Positions 26,980-38,600 of a stretch of DNA of 64,000 nucleotides are shown piece by piece. Below the pieces are notes generated by a model. The model saw nothing but the letters and a program-made list of their open reading frames with translations. It ran no database searches and had not been told where the DNA came from. The position numbers and the translations under genes are program-made. Each line of letters begins with the position of its first letter. Position 1 is the stretch's first letter. This DNA is from an uncultured Bacteroidales bacterium (lineage in GTDB: Bacteria; Bacteroidota; Bacteroidia; Bacteroidales; Paludibacteraceae), in contig ONJT01000008.1 of assembly GCA_900318245.1 (NCBI GenBank), positions 1-64,000 on the forward strand, written 5' to 3'.

Positions 26980-27069
26980 CAAGCTGAATTACGTACGTAT
27001 GTGCTGACGCGCGCATTTCGCGTACGGGGGAAATAGATAATAGAAACATATAAAACTTTTAATAACTAT

Positions 27070-28674
27070 ATGAAAAACGTATTTAAGTATCTCTTGATCG
27101 TTTCGGTGGCAATGGCTGCTGTGTCGTGTAACCAGCGTGAGTTGAATACGCGCGTTAGTAACACCACCGGTTGGAATTATTTTGACCGAAAGACTACGAA
27201 TTTTGAGGCCAATGAAGGTGTGGGCAATGTGAACCCGGTAGGTATGTTGCCTATTCAGGGTGGTTCGTTCACGGTAGGAGAGAAGGATGAGTTCCTGACT
27301 GCTCCGCGTAACAACGAGACCCGTACGCTGACCGTTAGTTCGTTCTACATGGACAAGTATGAGATCACGAACCTCAACTGGAACGAGTACCTGCACTGGT
27401 TGGAATTCGTTTTCGGCGCAGTAGCTCCGGAGTTGGTGGACAAGGCTCGTCCGGACCACAAGGTATGGCGTGAGGACTTGGCGTACAACGATCCGTATGA
27501 GGACAACTATTTCGAGCACCCTGCTTTCTCTTTCTATCCGGTAGTAGGTGTTACGTGGGAGCAAGCGATGGCTTACTGCCAGTGGCGTACCGACCGTGTG
27601 AATGAGATGGCGCTTATCAATGCCGGCGCTATCGTTGTTCCGCCGTTTGCTGATCTTCAGCCGACGGATGACGAGGCTTACAAAGATGAGTGGGAGCAGC
27701 AGACAGGTTATGAGATGTTCTCTTATGAAGAGGTAAGTCCGGAGGATCCGGAGCAGACGGTAACGATGTATCGTCCGAGCTTCGAGTGGATCCGCGATAA
27801 GTTTGTGTTCAATACCGAGAAGTACCTGATGGATGCTACCTATATGCCGGAGTACGGCCGTCGTCCGAAACGCGACAGCTACGGCGCAGAGCGTAAGGTG
27901 AATATTGCTGATGGTATTTTCGTAACCGGTTATCGTCTGCCGACGGAGTCGGAGTGGGAGTTTGCGGCTTACGCACCTGTTGCCGGCGAGGATGGTCTGA
28001 CGATTGAGGGTAAGGTTTATCCGTGGTCGGGTTATCATCCGCGCGAGATGAGCAAGCAGAACCTCGGTATGATGCAGGCGAACTTCGTTCGTGGTCGTGG
28101 CGATATGATGGGTGTCAGCGGTGCGCTGAACGATCGTCGCGTGATCACCAACCCGGTGGATGAGTTTGCGCCGAATGATTTCGGTCTGTATAACATGGCT
28201 GGTAACGTCAACGAGTGGGTACTGGATGTATACCGCGAGACGACCTTTCAGGAGACGAGCGAGTACAACTCCTTCCGCGGAAATATCTACAGCCGCCCGG
28301 TATTGGATGACAACGGTAAGTTCGAGATGGATTCGACCGGTTGCATCAAGATCACTTGGGGTCGTGAGGATGATAAGCGCGACGTACTCGATGGCGATTT
28401 CGCAAGTTTGTTCGACACCGACTATCCGCTGGATACCGTAGGTATCGAGAACCTCGCCGCTATCAAGACCGACCCGACGGATATCCTCGCTCCGCGTATC
28501 ACCAAGAAGAGCCGCGTATACAAAGGTGGTTCTTGGGCTGACCGCATCTATTGGCTGAACCCGTCTACGCGTCGTTACCTCGACCAAGACAAGTGTTCGT
28601 CGAAAATCGGTTTCCGCTGCGCGATGTCTACGCTGGGTGACCAGATCCCGGGCACGCCGGTAGTTCGCAAATAA
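27070..28674 (+). CDS. gldJ: GldJ-type lipoprotein with SUMF1/FGE-like domain
   Basis: A 534-residue lipoprotein (Cys20 after VSC) with a formylglycine-generating-enzyme-like fold used structurally. IQGGSFTVGEKDEF and FYMDKYEITNLNWNEYL come first, followed by YPVVGVTWEQAMAYCQWRTDRVNE, RLPTESEWEFAA, NVNEWVLDVY and a final GGSWADR...KIGFRCA. The N-terminal TTGWNYFDRKTTNF and the length point to GldJ rather than its shorter paralogue GldK. GldJ stabilises the GldK/T9SS ring in flavobacteria. No gldKLMN genes are adjacent. gcvH follows by 29 bp, probably in one transcript. Confidence 0.8.
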   Translation: MKNVFKYLLIVSVAMAAVSCNQRELNTRVSNTTGWNYFDRKTTNFEANEGVGNVNPVGMLPIQGGSFTVGEKDEFLTAPRNNETRTLTVSSFYMDKYEITNLNWNEYLHWLEFVFGAVAPELVDKARPDHKVWREDLAYNDPYEDNYFEHPAFSFYPVVGVTWEQAMAYCQWRTDRVNEMALINAGAIVVPPFADLQPTDDEAYKDEWEQQTGYEMFSYEEVSPEDPEQTVTMYRPSFEWIRDKFVFNTEKYLMDATYMPEYGRRPKRDSYGAERKVNIADGIFVTGYRLPTESEWEFAAYAPVAGEDGLTIEGKVYPWSGYHPREMSKQNLGMMQANFVRGRGDMMGVSGALNDRRVITNPVDEFAPNDFGLYNMAGNVNEWVLDVYRETTFQETSEYNSFRGNIYSRPVLDDNGKFEMDSTGCIKITWGREDDKRDVLDGDFASLFDTDYPLDTVGIENLAAIKTDPTDILAPRITKKSRVYKGGSWADRIYWLNPSTRRYLDQDKCSSKIGFRCAMSTLGDQIPGTPVVRK

Positions 28675-28703
28675 AATTATAAATCATAAATTTGAAATCA
28701 TAA

Positions 28704-29078
28704 ATGAACTTTCCTGATAATCTTCGCTATACAAGCGAGCATGAATGGATTCGCGTAGAGGGTGATGAGGCGTTTGTCGGCATCACGGACTATGCGCAGT
28801 CGGAGTTAGGCGAGATCGTTTTCATCGACGTTCCTACGGTAGGTGAGACGGTAGGCCAGGGTGAGGTGTTCGGTTCGGTAGAAGCCGTTAAGACGGTGAG
28901 TGACCTCAACATGCCTGTTACGGGCGAGGTACTGGAGCTGAACGAGGAGTTGGACGCAGCGCCGGAGTTGGTAAACAACGACCCGTATGGCAAGGGATGG
29001 ATCATCCGCATTGCCATCAAGGACGCTGCTGAACTCGACAGCCTCATGGATGCCAAAGCATACGAAGCAAGTCTTTAA
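28704..29078 (+). CDS. gcvH: glycine cleavage system H protein
   Basis: Lipoyl carrier of the glycine cleavage system, and also a relay in lipoate metabolism. The 124 residues open with [26 protein letters not shown]. The lipoylated Lys63 sits in [11 protein letters not shown]. Full length. No gcvT or gcvP is in the window, so it is a stand-alone copy, cotranscribed with gldJ. An intrinsic terminator follows at 29171. Confidence 0.96.
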   Translation: MNFPDNLRYTSEHEWIRVEGDEAFVGITDYAQSELGEIVFIDVPTVGETVGQGEVFGSVEAVKTVSDLNMPVTGEVLELNEELDAAPELVNNDPYGKGWIIRIAIKDAAELDSLMDAKAYEASL

Positions 29079-29080
29079 TG

Positions 29081-29168
29081 CTGGTATTTACCTGGTAATC
29101 CTAGACTTTAGTCCTGGTAAAGTGCTGATCAAGTGCTGGTAATTACCTGGTAATATGCTGTACACTTT
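29081..29168 (+). repeat. 11-bp tandem array (family copy A)
   Basis: Eight 11-bp units begin at 29081, 29092, 29103, 29114, 29125, 29136, 29147 and 29158. Most start CTGGTAA or CTGGTAT, alternating in ending (TTAC, ATCCT, AAGTG, ATATG), and the last begins CTGTACA. Only the third unit lacks CTG. It fills the space between gcvH and its terminator. The same unit recurs at 60578 and, inverted, at 29746. Confidence 0.75.
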
Positions 29169-29170
29169 TT

Positions 29171-29202
29171 AGGGTCGCCCATTCGGCGGCCCTATTTTTT
29201 TG
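29171..29202 (+). terminator. rho-independent terminator of gldJ-gcvH
   Basis: Stem AGGGTCGCC (29171-29179) pairs with GGCGGCCCT (29185-29193) with one G-U pair and a CATTC loop, followed by ATTTTTTTT. Confidence 0.88.
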
Positions 29203-29253
29203 TAGGATTATACTTAGCGCCCATCCAAAAAAGAAAATAAAACCAAATAAACA

Positions 29254-29373
29254 CTTTAAAATGATTAAAAGCTATACTTTTTGTATTAATTGCTTACTTA
29301 AAACTCCTTACAAATAAATTTGTAGGTAGTTTTCACCATCAATTAATAACTCTACGAGTTAATCATTTTAAAG
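29254..29373. mobile_element. candidate 120-bp MITE-like quasi-palindrome (copy 1)
   Basis: Perfect 15-bp terminal inverted repeats, CTTTAAAATGATTAA at 29254-29268 and its complement at 29359-29373, bound the element. Nested pairs lie inside: TATTAATTG/CAATTAATA, AAAACT/AGTTTT, and ACAAAT/ATTTGT around an AA loop at the centre. The termini abut a 9-bp direct repeat with one mismatch (AAATAAACA at 29245-29253 and AGATAAACA at 29374-29382), as expected for a target duplication. It has no coding capacity. Strong AT bias raises the chance of spurious symmetry. Confidence 0.55.
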
Positions 29374-29558
29374 AGATAAACATAAATTAACTTGTCTATT
29401 TCATAAACACAGCAAGTCTATCAATAATATATTATGGAACGTGCGCGCGGGCATGCGTATATACGTAAAAAGGGCATTTTGTAAAGTTGAATTTGCAAAA
29501 TTGGTAATATTTTTGCATAATTGCTCAATTTTTGCACATTTATGTTGTAAAAAAGCAG
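29374..29558. other. AT-rich intergenic leader region upstream of the giant gene
   Basis: No gene is supported here. It holds an alternating purine-pyrimidine stretch (GTGCGCGCGGGCATGCGTAT and on, 29439-29462). It also has several TTTTTGCA-type words, including a second -7-like TATTTTTG at 29508-29515 that could be an alternative promoter. The 60-codon open frame across it lacks any coding signature. Confidence 0.5.
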
Positions 29559-29566
29559 TACCTTTG
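29559..29566 (+). promoter_or_regulatory. -7 element of the giant surface protein transcript
   Basis: TACCTTTG preceded by AAAAAAGCAG and followed by CAGCC, as in other promoters here. There is no TTG at the usual 20-bp spacing; the nearest is 24 bp away. The leader to the ATG is about 70 bases and contains ACGTATACGTAC. Confidence 0.65.
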
Positions 29567-29643
29567 CAGCCAAATATTTTACGTACCTGCGTATATACGT
29601 ATACGTACATGAAAAACAAGTAAACAAAAAAACACAAGATATC

Positions 29644-32600
29644 ATGAGAACAAATTTACTTAACGGTTTGTCTAATGTAGTGAAAAAAGGAGCAGGCTTG
29701 GCTTGTTCTTGGAGTCAGGTTGGGCGGATGTCGGGAGAAGGAGCCATTGAGCACCCATTGAGCACCCATTCAGCACCCTTTGGAACCAGGTGGAAACCAG
29801 CAGGCGAAAAGGGTTCTACCCGCGTATGGAAGCATGTTGCCATGATTTTTGCCGTACTCGTGATGAGTGTCGCCAATGTTGGTGTAGCGTGGGGAGCAGA
29901 GTACACATTCATTAATCAGGGTTCCGGTAAATATACAGGCGATTTTTATACGGGACGTGCAGAAAGTAACGTAGGTTCATCGAGTATGACTATAAAGGGT
30001 CTCTCCTGTTCTTATCGAGTGAAACTCAATAGTACGGGATCTCCGGGTGTTCCTAATACCGATCGTTACATTAAATACGATGTTAAAACTACAACTACGC
30101 AGATAATTGTTTATTTCTATAATGATAACAGCAGTAGTGCTCGTAGCATTAACTTAGGAGAGATTAAAGAGGGAGAAGGCTCTTTTGAAACCACACGATC
30201 AAAGAGTATCGCCAAAAAAACGGCAGACACTCTAATTTATAATGCTTCGAATACAACAAATTCTACGATATACATAACCGTACCAAGTTCTGCAGGAGAT
30301 GTGTATTTTTACCAAGTAAGGGCTATTGAGTCCGGAACTGATTTGCTTAAAGTAGGTGAGGCAGGATATACTTTAGATTTTAATAAGGGACGTGTTGCGA
30401 CGAAAAGCGGAGAAACAACTATTGTTGATGCGATAACAATCTCCAAACCCTCTTCGGATTATACAGCCGCAAGTGGGACATCTTTGGCTCTTCCTAAAAA
30501 TGCCCCAACAACGAGTTATTTGTCTTTTACCACTCCGGCGACACCAAGTAATTTAAAGTTAACATGGTCGGGAAGTGGGCAAATGGCATACAATACTTCA
30601 GCCAGTGCTTCTGGGGCAACCAATATTACTTCTGGAACAGGGTATAGTTTATCTGCGTCTACTACGTATTACTTAGTGAATACTTCATCCGGCTCTGGAA
30701 CTACAATTACAAAATTAGAATTTATAACACCTCCTGCTCCTAAAGACTACACAGTAACAGCGGCAACGAGTACAGGAACAGATACGTATGGAACGGTAAG
30801 TGCGGGGGCTTCGTCATTGGACGCTACCGAAACCACCACTATTACTGCTACACCGGCTACCGGTTATCAAGTAACTAATTGGGCAGTGAGTGGAACAGGC
30901 GCAAATATAAGTCCAAGCGGAGCAAGCAATAGTAATACCACAACACTTACTATGGGTTCTGCAAACGCAACGGTAACGGTGACATTTGGACCGGTATATG
31001 CAAGTGGAACCTATACTTTTACAGGCCATCAATCTTGTGGAACTTCTCCAAATAATAAAGAGATTTCAAGCAGCGCGTATACGAATTATGGTGCTTTCCG
31101 TGTAGATGAGTTATTTTTTAGTGCGACGAAAATGCGGTATGAAACGGGGGGAGAAGCGCAGTATGATGGCTGGAAAATTCAATATAAAGATGCAACTATT
31201 AAATTCCTTGTTGAAAATGATTGTAACGTCAAAATAACGTTAGGAGCTAATGCGGGTATGAATATTACATATACTCGTCAAAACTCAACAGAAACGACAA
31301 CCGCCTTATCTGCAAACATGACAAATTCATATGATGTGGAAGGTGGTACACTAGTTACCTTGACTACAACAAGTTCAAGTACTATTACACTGAAAGAGAT
31401 TCAAGTTGGATCTTCTTGCACGGCGCCGAATCATGTGGATGTAACTCCGACAGCGGAGGCGGGGAACTACGGATGGCGTTATACCATCGGCGAGACGCTG
31501 AAACTGACTGCCACTCCTTATTCCAGTGAAGGCACAAGTTCGCCGATAACATCCGGTATAACCGGTTATCAATGGCAGAAATACGTTGGTAGCGAATGGG
31601 TGAACCTCTCAAACGGTGGTGATATCTCCGGTGCAACAAGTGCTAACTTGGTCATCAGTAATCTTACCTCTTCCAACGGTGGTAGTTATCGTTGTGTGAT
31701 CAGCACAGGTGCTACTTGCTCTACTGCCAGCACTGGTTATTGGGTACGTGTGTTCACGTTGAATGGAAACTACTATGGTTCAGCTTGGACAGAAAATCCT
31801 ATTGTCTGGAGTAGCGAATATGTAGGTGTTGCGACGGTAAGTTTGAATGCCAGCTCGACCTATATGTTCAAAGTGTATGATAATGATGGCAAATATTTCG
31901 GAAGCGGTTCTGGTAACTATATCATTGAGGACGGAGACGATAAAGACTGTGGAACCGGTAATGCCGACATACGGCTCTTTACCGGTCCTGCGGGAAATTA
32001 TACGTTTACCGTGAATGTAGAGAATGCAGCTGGCGGTTCTGCTTACGTGAATGTCGTAACCGGCTATCCGACAGTATCACACCCGGCAATGGGGTATATG
32101 TATGTAAGTAAGTGGTGGGATTGCTATCCGCACTGGTGGGATGGATCAAGCAACGCGTTGACATCTGATGGCAATGACCCAAAGATAACCAAATATACTA
32201 CCATATGCGGGACTGATTATTGGTATATGCCTGTGTTGGATAACTATACCAATGTATATTTCAAGGATAACGCGACTTGGGGAAGCGCAGGAAATCATGG
32301 AGAAGAAACCTCTTCTACCGGTAATTCAGGTAAGTATTACACTCATGATGGTAGCAGTTGGGGATGGCATGATTTCACGACCTATACTATCACTTACGCA
32401 GCGAATGGCGGCGAGGGATCGATGAGTTCGATAGTGGGTATTTGTCCGAATAGCAGTCAAGCGATTACGGCAAATGCTTTTGAGAAGACGGGATATACGT
32501 TCAATTGTTGGCATGCAGATAAGGCAGTCAAGGTCAGCGGTAGTACTATTTCTGCCGGTGGCGACATCGCCGGCGGTGCAACAATCCAAGAGATCAACAA

Positions 32601-35600
32601 CGATATTACTCTCACCGCTCAATGGAGTCCTATACCTGTTACTTCTATTACGGTTAGTCCATTGAGCAAGACATTGGATGTGGACGGAACACAACAGTTG
32701 TCAGTAGAGGTGTTGCCTGCAACAGCACTGGACAAAGCGGTCACTTGGAGTACCAGCGATGGCTCAGTTGCAACAGTAAGTAGCACGGGTTTGGTAACAG
32801 CTGAGGCTCCGGGTTCGGCAACGATTACCGCTACGGCTCATGACGGAAGTGGTGTAACAGGAACGTGTAGCATAACGGTGAATAAGATTCAGCCGACGAA
32901 ATATGACTTCTCGGTGAACAAAACGGTTCTTTGTGGTGAAGAGACAGCTACGTTGACGTTGGAAGATAGTGAAGATGGTGTAACGTACGAGTTGCGTGAA
33001 GATAGCAGTACGCCTATTGCTGAGACTCAAAAAACAGGAACGGGGTCTGCATTGACGTGGACAGGTTTGGGAGCAGGTAATTATGTCGTTTATGCGGTAG
33101 CTGATGCTACATATACTGAGCGTCAGATGAATGGCTCCAAGATAACCATTTCTGCCGGAACGACGACTTCTATTACTACTCAGCCGACGAATCAGGAAGT
33201 GACGGTAGGCGAGAAAGCAACACTAAGTGTAGTGGCAGCCGGAACGAGTTTGAGTTATCAATGGAAAGAGAGTGCAACCGAAGATGGTACTTATAGCAAT
33301 GTGGCTTCGGGCGGCGCGAGTGCTTCCTATAGTGTGACTCCTGCTGCGGCTGGCGCCAAATGGTATAAGTGCGTTGTAACCGGTACTTGCGGAACGGAAA
33401 CAACCGAAGCAAGGAAGATCGTTGCGAACGCGGCAGCAGATCCGCTGGTTTCGTGGACGATGAATTTGAATAATGCAACATGGGGGGCGGCAAGTACATC
33501 GAATCATGGAAATACTGAAATTACTTCCATTACAACGTCATGCAATGCAGGAGGCGAGAAGGCGTCAACGAGCGCAACGGCGAAAGTATCTATGGCAGAA
33601 GCTGAGGTTACTACATCGGCAGCTCCGACAAATAGTGCCAACTTTACCTTTACACTTGCTTCCGGAAACAAGATTGTGCCGGAAAAAATAACATGCCAAG
33701 TGTTTAACGTGAGTGGTGGTCAGAGAACCTATAAGGCACAAATCTCAGATAATAACGGACATGTGTATAATAGTACCAATACACTTGCTGTTTCCTCAGA
33801 AGCGACTCTAACACCTGCAACCTTTAATTTTGCAAGCGATTTAGAGTTAAAAGGTAATATAACACTGAAGATTTATGCATGGGACACTGACGATAGCAAG
33901 AATCCGACAGAGTTCCGTATGGGTCCGGATATTAAGTTCTATGGCGAAATAGAGACGGCTTGTACTTCTGTTGCGGCGCCGACGGCTTTGAGTAGTACGG
34001 CACATACAAGTAGCAGTTTGACATTTACTTGGACAAAAGCAAGCAACGCAAGTGGCTATACGGCTACATTGTATAGCGATGCCGGTTGTGAAAGCGAAGT
34101 TACCCATCAGGATTTGGACGACGTGGCTACTGTTACATTCAGTACGCTGAGCGCAGAAACGACGTATTACTGCAAGGTTCAGTCTCATGGTGATGGTTCG
34201 ACGTATTGCACAGCAGGCGGTACTACTTCCGCACAAAGCGGAACAACGGATGCGGCTTGTACTGCTCACGGTCTGGCATATGGAACCGCAGCGGTAGCGA
34301 AGAACGTGGGGGATGCGGCGTTTACGAATACATTGACAAACCCGAATAGTTTGACCGTGACGTACAGCAGTAGCGAAACAGGCGTAGCCACAGTAAATGC
34401 TACTTCGGGTATGGTAACTATCGTAGGCGCCGGTAGTACCGTAATTACGGCTACTTGGGCTGGTGATGCAACTTATTGTTCCGGAACGGCAACCTATACC
34501 CTGACCGTCAGCAGCGGTTGTACGCCGCAATCGTTAGTCAAGACACAACTTACTTCTGTCAATGCGGGTACAACAACCGGTTATAATGGTGGCCAGTATG
34601 CGGGTGATCCGGTGATTGCTACATTTGAAGATACTAAAGTAGATGGCGGTTATAAACTTAAGAGTAATTCAAAACTATTCGTAACTCTTAAAGGTGGTTT
34701 CGTTGAGGGCGATAAAATCAATATCGTCGTTACTCAAGCAAGTGATCTAACGAATGTAGGAAAATTACTGATATTCTACGATGCTTCAACTCCTAAATTG
34801 TTAACTACTATTGATGCGGCGTCGGCCGGTAAGTACACCTATACGCTGACAGCAGCAAATATTACTACTTTGGGCTCCACTACAACGATAGGTGTGTACC
34901 GTCCATCAAGTGGTGATAATGTAAGCAACCCACTGGTGAAGAGTGTAGAAGTTGAAGGGTGCCGCGAATGGGATGTTTGTACGGCTCCGGATGCGATAGC
35001 AGTAGGAAGCGTGACGGCTACGGGTGCTACGTTCACCATCACCGATGCGGAGAATACGAATAACTACGAGATCTACTACTCAACGAGCAGTACGGCTCCG
35101 ACGGCAGAGACTTCGGCTACTGTTTCCGGTATCAATTCCAAGAGCCGTGCGGTAACAGGTCTGACGGCAGAGACTACCTATTATTACTGGGTACGTTCTA
35201 ACTGCGGTGGTGCTACGAAGAGTTCGTGGGTGGCTGGTACGCCGGCTTCGTTCACTACGGAAGCTGCGGCTGCAACGCACAACGTGACCTATAACGGCAA
35301 TGGTTCAACCGGCGGTTCTGTTCCGACAGATGATACCGATTATGAGGAAGGCGATGTAGTAACGGTATTGGGTAATACAGGTAGTTTGGTGAATACTGGA
35401 CAGACTTTCCTTGGCTGGAGCACGAACGCAACGGCAAGTAGCGGTACATTCTACCCTGCAGGCTATAAGTTCTATATGCCGAATGAGGCTGTGACACTGT
35501 ATGCCGTTTGGGGAAGCGCCTCTGAGGAAAAATATTATTATGGTAGTATATCAATTACTACCGGAGCACTTACTCCGGGTAGCACAGGAACAAAGGGATT

Positions 35601-38600
35601 CTTTACCAATAATGGAGGAGAGATAGCTACTTCTTCGGCAATCTCTTTGAGTTCAACGCCAGGCGAAACAGGATATTATTATGAATCCAGTACATTAACA
35701 CATACTGCTTTAAACAAGTCAAGCAACTGGAATACGTCATCTACTGCTAAAAGAACTATACGTGCATTTAAGTTCAAGAGTGGAGATTCTTATACTTTGG
35801 CACTTGGCTCAAAAACGGCAACCTCCATTATGTTCTATGGAAGATGCGGTAGCGCAAGTAGAACAATGACTATTGGTGGTGTAGAATATGAATCTCCTTC
35901 TACAAAAGAACAATTCTTCTCTCATGAGTTCACTAAGGTAGGTAACTTCACTAGCAATGTAACTATTACGCAAGATGGCGATTTCTATGGAATATTGGTA
36001 GTGACTGTATCCACCGGAGCAGCGTCAGGATTTACTGTTTCGTTCAATATGAATGGGAAAGGTAATGCAATCGCGGACATTGAGAATGTACCGAGTGGCA
36101 GTAAGATTGGTGCACCGGTACCGGCACCGACGGCCGTAGGTGTTGAGTTTGGCGGATGGTATAGAGAGGCAGGATGCACTAATGCATGGAACTTCGGTTC
36201 GAGCACGATTTCCAAAGATACTACGCTTTATGCAAAATGGACGACTTGTGCGCCGAGTATCAGTGCTCACCCGGTGGCTGCAACCTATACGAAGGACGCT
36301 GCTGCAACCGCATTGAGTGTGACCGCGAGTGGCGAAGGTCTCAATTATCAATGGTACACCAGCGAGGACGGTTCTGCGGATATCCAGGGTTCGAGTGCTA
36401 TTCCGGGTGCAACGAGCGCAAGTTATACACCATCGACATCATTGCTTGGAACGATCTATTACTTCTGCGTAGTAAGTAACACTTGCGGTAACGCGGTAAG
36501 TAACAAGGCGGCGATTACGGTCAATGACTCCAAACCGGCTCCGACGGCTAATTGGGATATTGAAGAACCGGAAGAAGGCGGTAAAGGCTTTACGTTCTCG
36601 ATAGAAGTGAACAAGAATAATGGAGAAAACTGGGATGGCGAACTGTTAGCATCTATGCTGACGCTTTCCGACAACGCTATCTTGGATGGTGCTTCGATCG
36701 TTGTAAATAACACGGATAAGACTATCAGCGGAACGTACGGCGTGAAGGCAGGTTCGAGCAGCCCGGTAACCTTCTATCTGCTGTTACCGGCAACAGCTAC
36801 TCAATCAGCAACGCGTCTGGATCGCAACCGCACGTTTACTCCGTGCGCAGGCGGCGCGGGCGATAGTTATAATGTACGCGTACGTAAAGATTACGAAAAA
36901 GACGCAAGCAATAACTACCGCTGGGTAACTCCGGGAGCAGGTGAGATAACCTACGCAGTAGGATCTTCGATTAGTTCAGCAGCGGCAGCATCGGCTGTAG
37001 GCGTATTCGACTCCATTATGAGTAATGATAAGCAATATGTTTGGGTAAAGACATACGTGGCGAACACCAAAACTATTCGCTTACATGTGCTGACCAGTGG
37101 AGCAAACGTATCCGTAAGTGCTCTCTATAAGAATACAGTATATACAGCAGCTGCGGATAAAGATATCGTCTCATCCGATGATTATACTGTCAGCTACGAC
37201 GGAAGCGGTACAGCGGAGAATACAGGTGTTAAGGGAACGCACTATATGGATATCACGTTTGACAGTCCGTTGGACGCCAACGATATTATTTGCATAAAGT
37301 TCTCGTCCAGCAAAGTGAAGGCTTATGGTGCAGTCTTGACGACCGTGGGCGATGGCGGTGATCAGACGACGGGCTTGACGTGGAGCAATGGTCAGGTAAG
37401 TGGAGCGACGTTAGTGAAGAGAGAAGACGCTGCGGACTTTGCTATCACTGCAGTACGCGATGCAACGGCATTGAAGTCTCTTGGCTTGATCAGCTACACC
37501 AGCAGCAATACGGCGATAGCAACCATAGATGGTGCAACCGGTTTGGTTCATATTGCCGACAACATTGATTTCGGCAGCGATGAATTCAAGACGACGACCA
37601 TCACTGCTACGCTGGCAGCAAGCGGATGTTACGAGAAAGCAGTCATTACGTATATTCTGAAAGTAACTAAATATGTCTGCGAGGATACTCCGGGAACGAT
37701 TACGTATGTAGATAGAGGTTGTTCGGGCATGGATCTGACACTGGAGGCCTACGAAGAAGGTGCAACGATTCAGTGGTACAAGAATGGTACTGAGATACCG
37801 AGTGCAACGAGTGCAACGTATAGCGCAACCGAGCCGGGTGAGTATTATGCGGTGTCACATAAGAATTGTGATATCACTTCGACCAATAGCGTCACCTTGG
37901 AAACTGCTACTGCTACGGCAGAGAAGATCGTGGATAGCTGGTACGTGAAGAACGGTCGCCGTACGCCGGACATCGCTCTGGTTCAGACGACGGGTGCAAC
38001 AAGTTTCACCGTAACCAGCGGAGGCACGATAACGGAAATCGGCGGCTGTACGTTCGAGTTGAAAGATGATGGCATCATCTATCTGCACGGTCAGAAGGAG
38101 GACGGAAGTGCTCCGAGCGACATGACAGCCGGCGATATGACGATCACCATTACGGTAAGCGGTTGTTCAGGTGCGCTCAGTGGCTTGAATATCACGATCC
38201 ATAAGCAAGCAGAGACTGCTAAACCGACCGTGGCATTCGTGGTAGATGGTACGCTACGTAAAGACGGCGGTACGGCTACTTCTGTATCAGAAGCCAAGAC
38301 CAGCGATCGCCCGTTATGGACTTACCTGAGCAGTTCATATGCACTGACGGGATGTAATGTTTATTGGTCAGTAGATAGTAAAGAGTTGCGTGAGTACTAT
38401 TCGCAATACGATGCTATTCTTATTACCGATGATCCGAGTACGTATACAACGGGAACAGGTGGCGTACCATACGTGAAGGCATTCGGTACGATGGTGGATG
38501 TACGTCCGATCTTGACGATGGAGGCCTTCGTAGGTAGATATTCAGACGGCGGATGGCATGTGTATAAGGCAGACCCGACATCTCCGAATCCGCGTCAGGT

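Noticed and set aside
26989..28587. A 532-codon open frame on the minus strand antisense to gldJ
   Set aside because: Rich in Arg, His and Leu like other antisense shadows, without domain motifs, and its start lies in the gldJ leader region.
29081..29168. The 11-bp array as a CRISPR array
   Set aside because: Units are 11 bp and contiguous with no spacers, and no cas genes are present. No CRISPR array was seen anywhere in the window.
29441..29623. A 60-codon frame upstream of the giant gene
   Set aside because: It spans the promoter -7 box and the alternating-base tracts, so it cannot be translated from that promoter, and its composition is non-coding.
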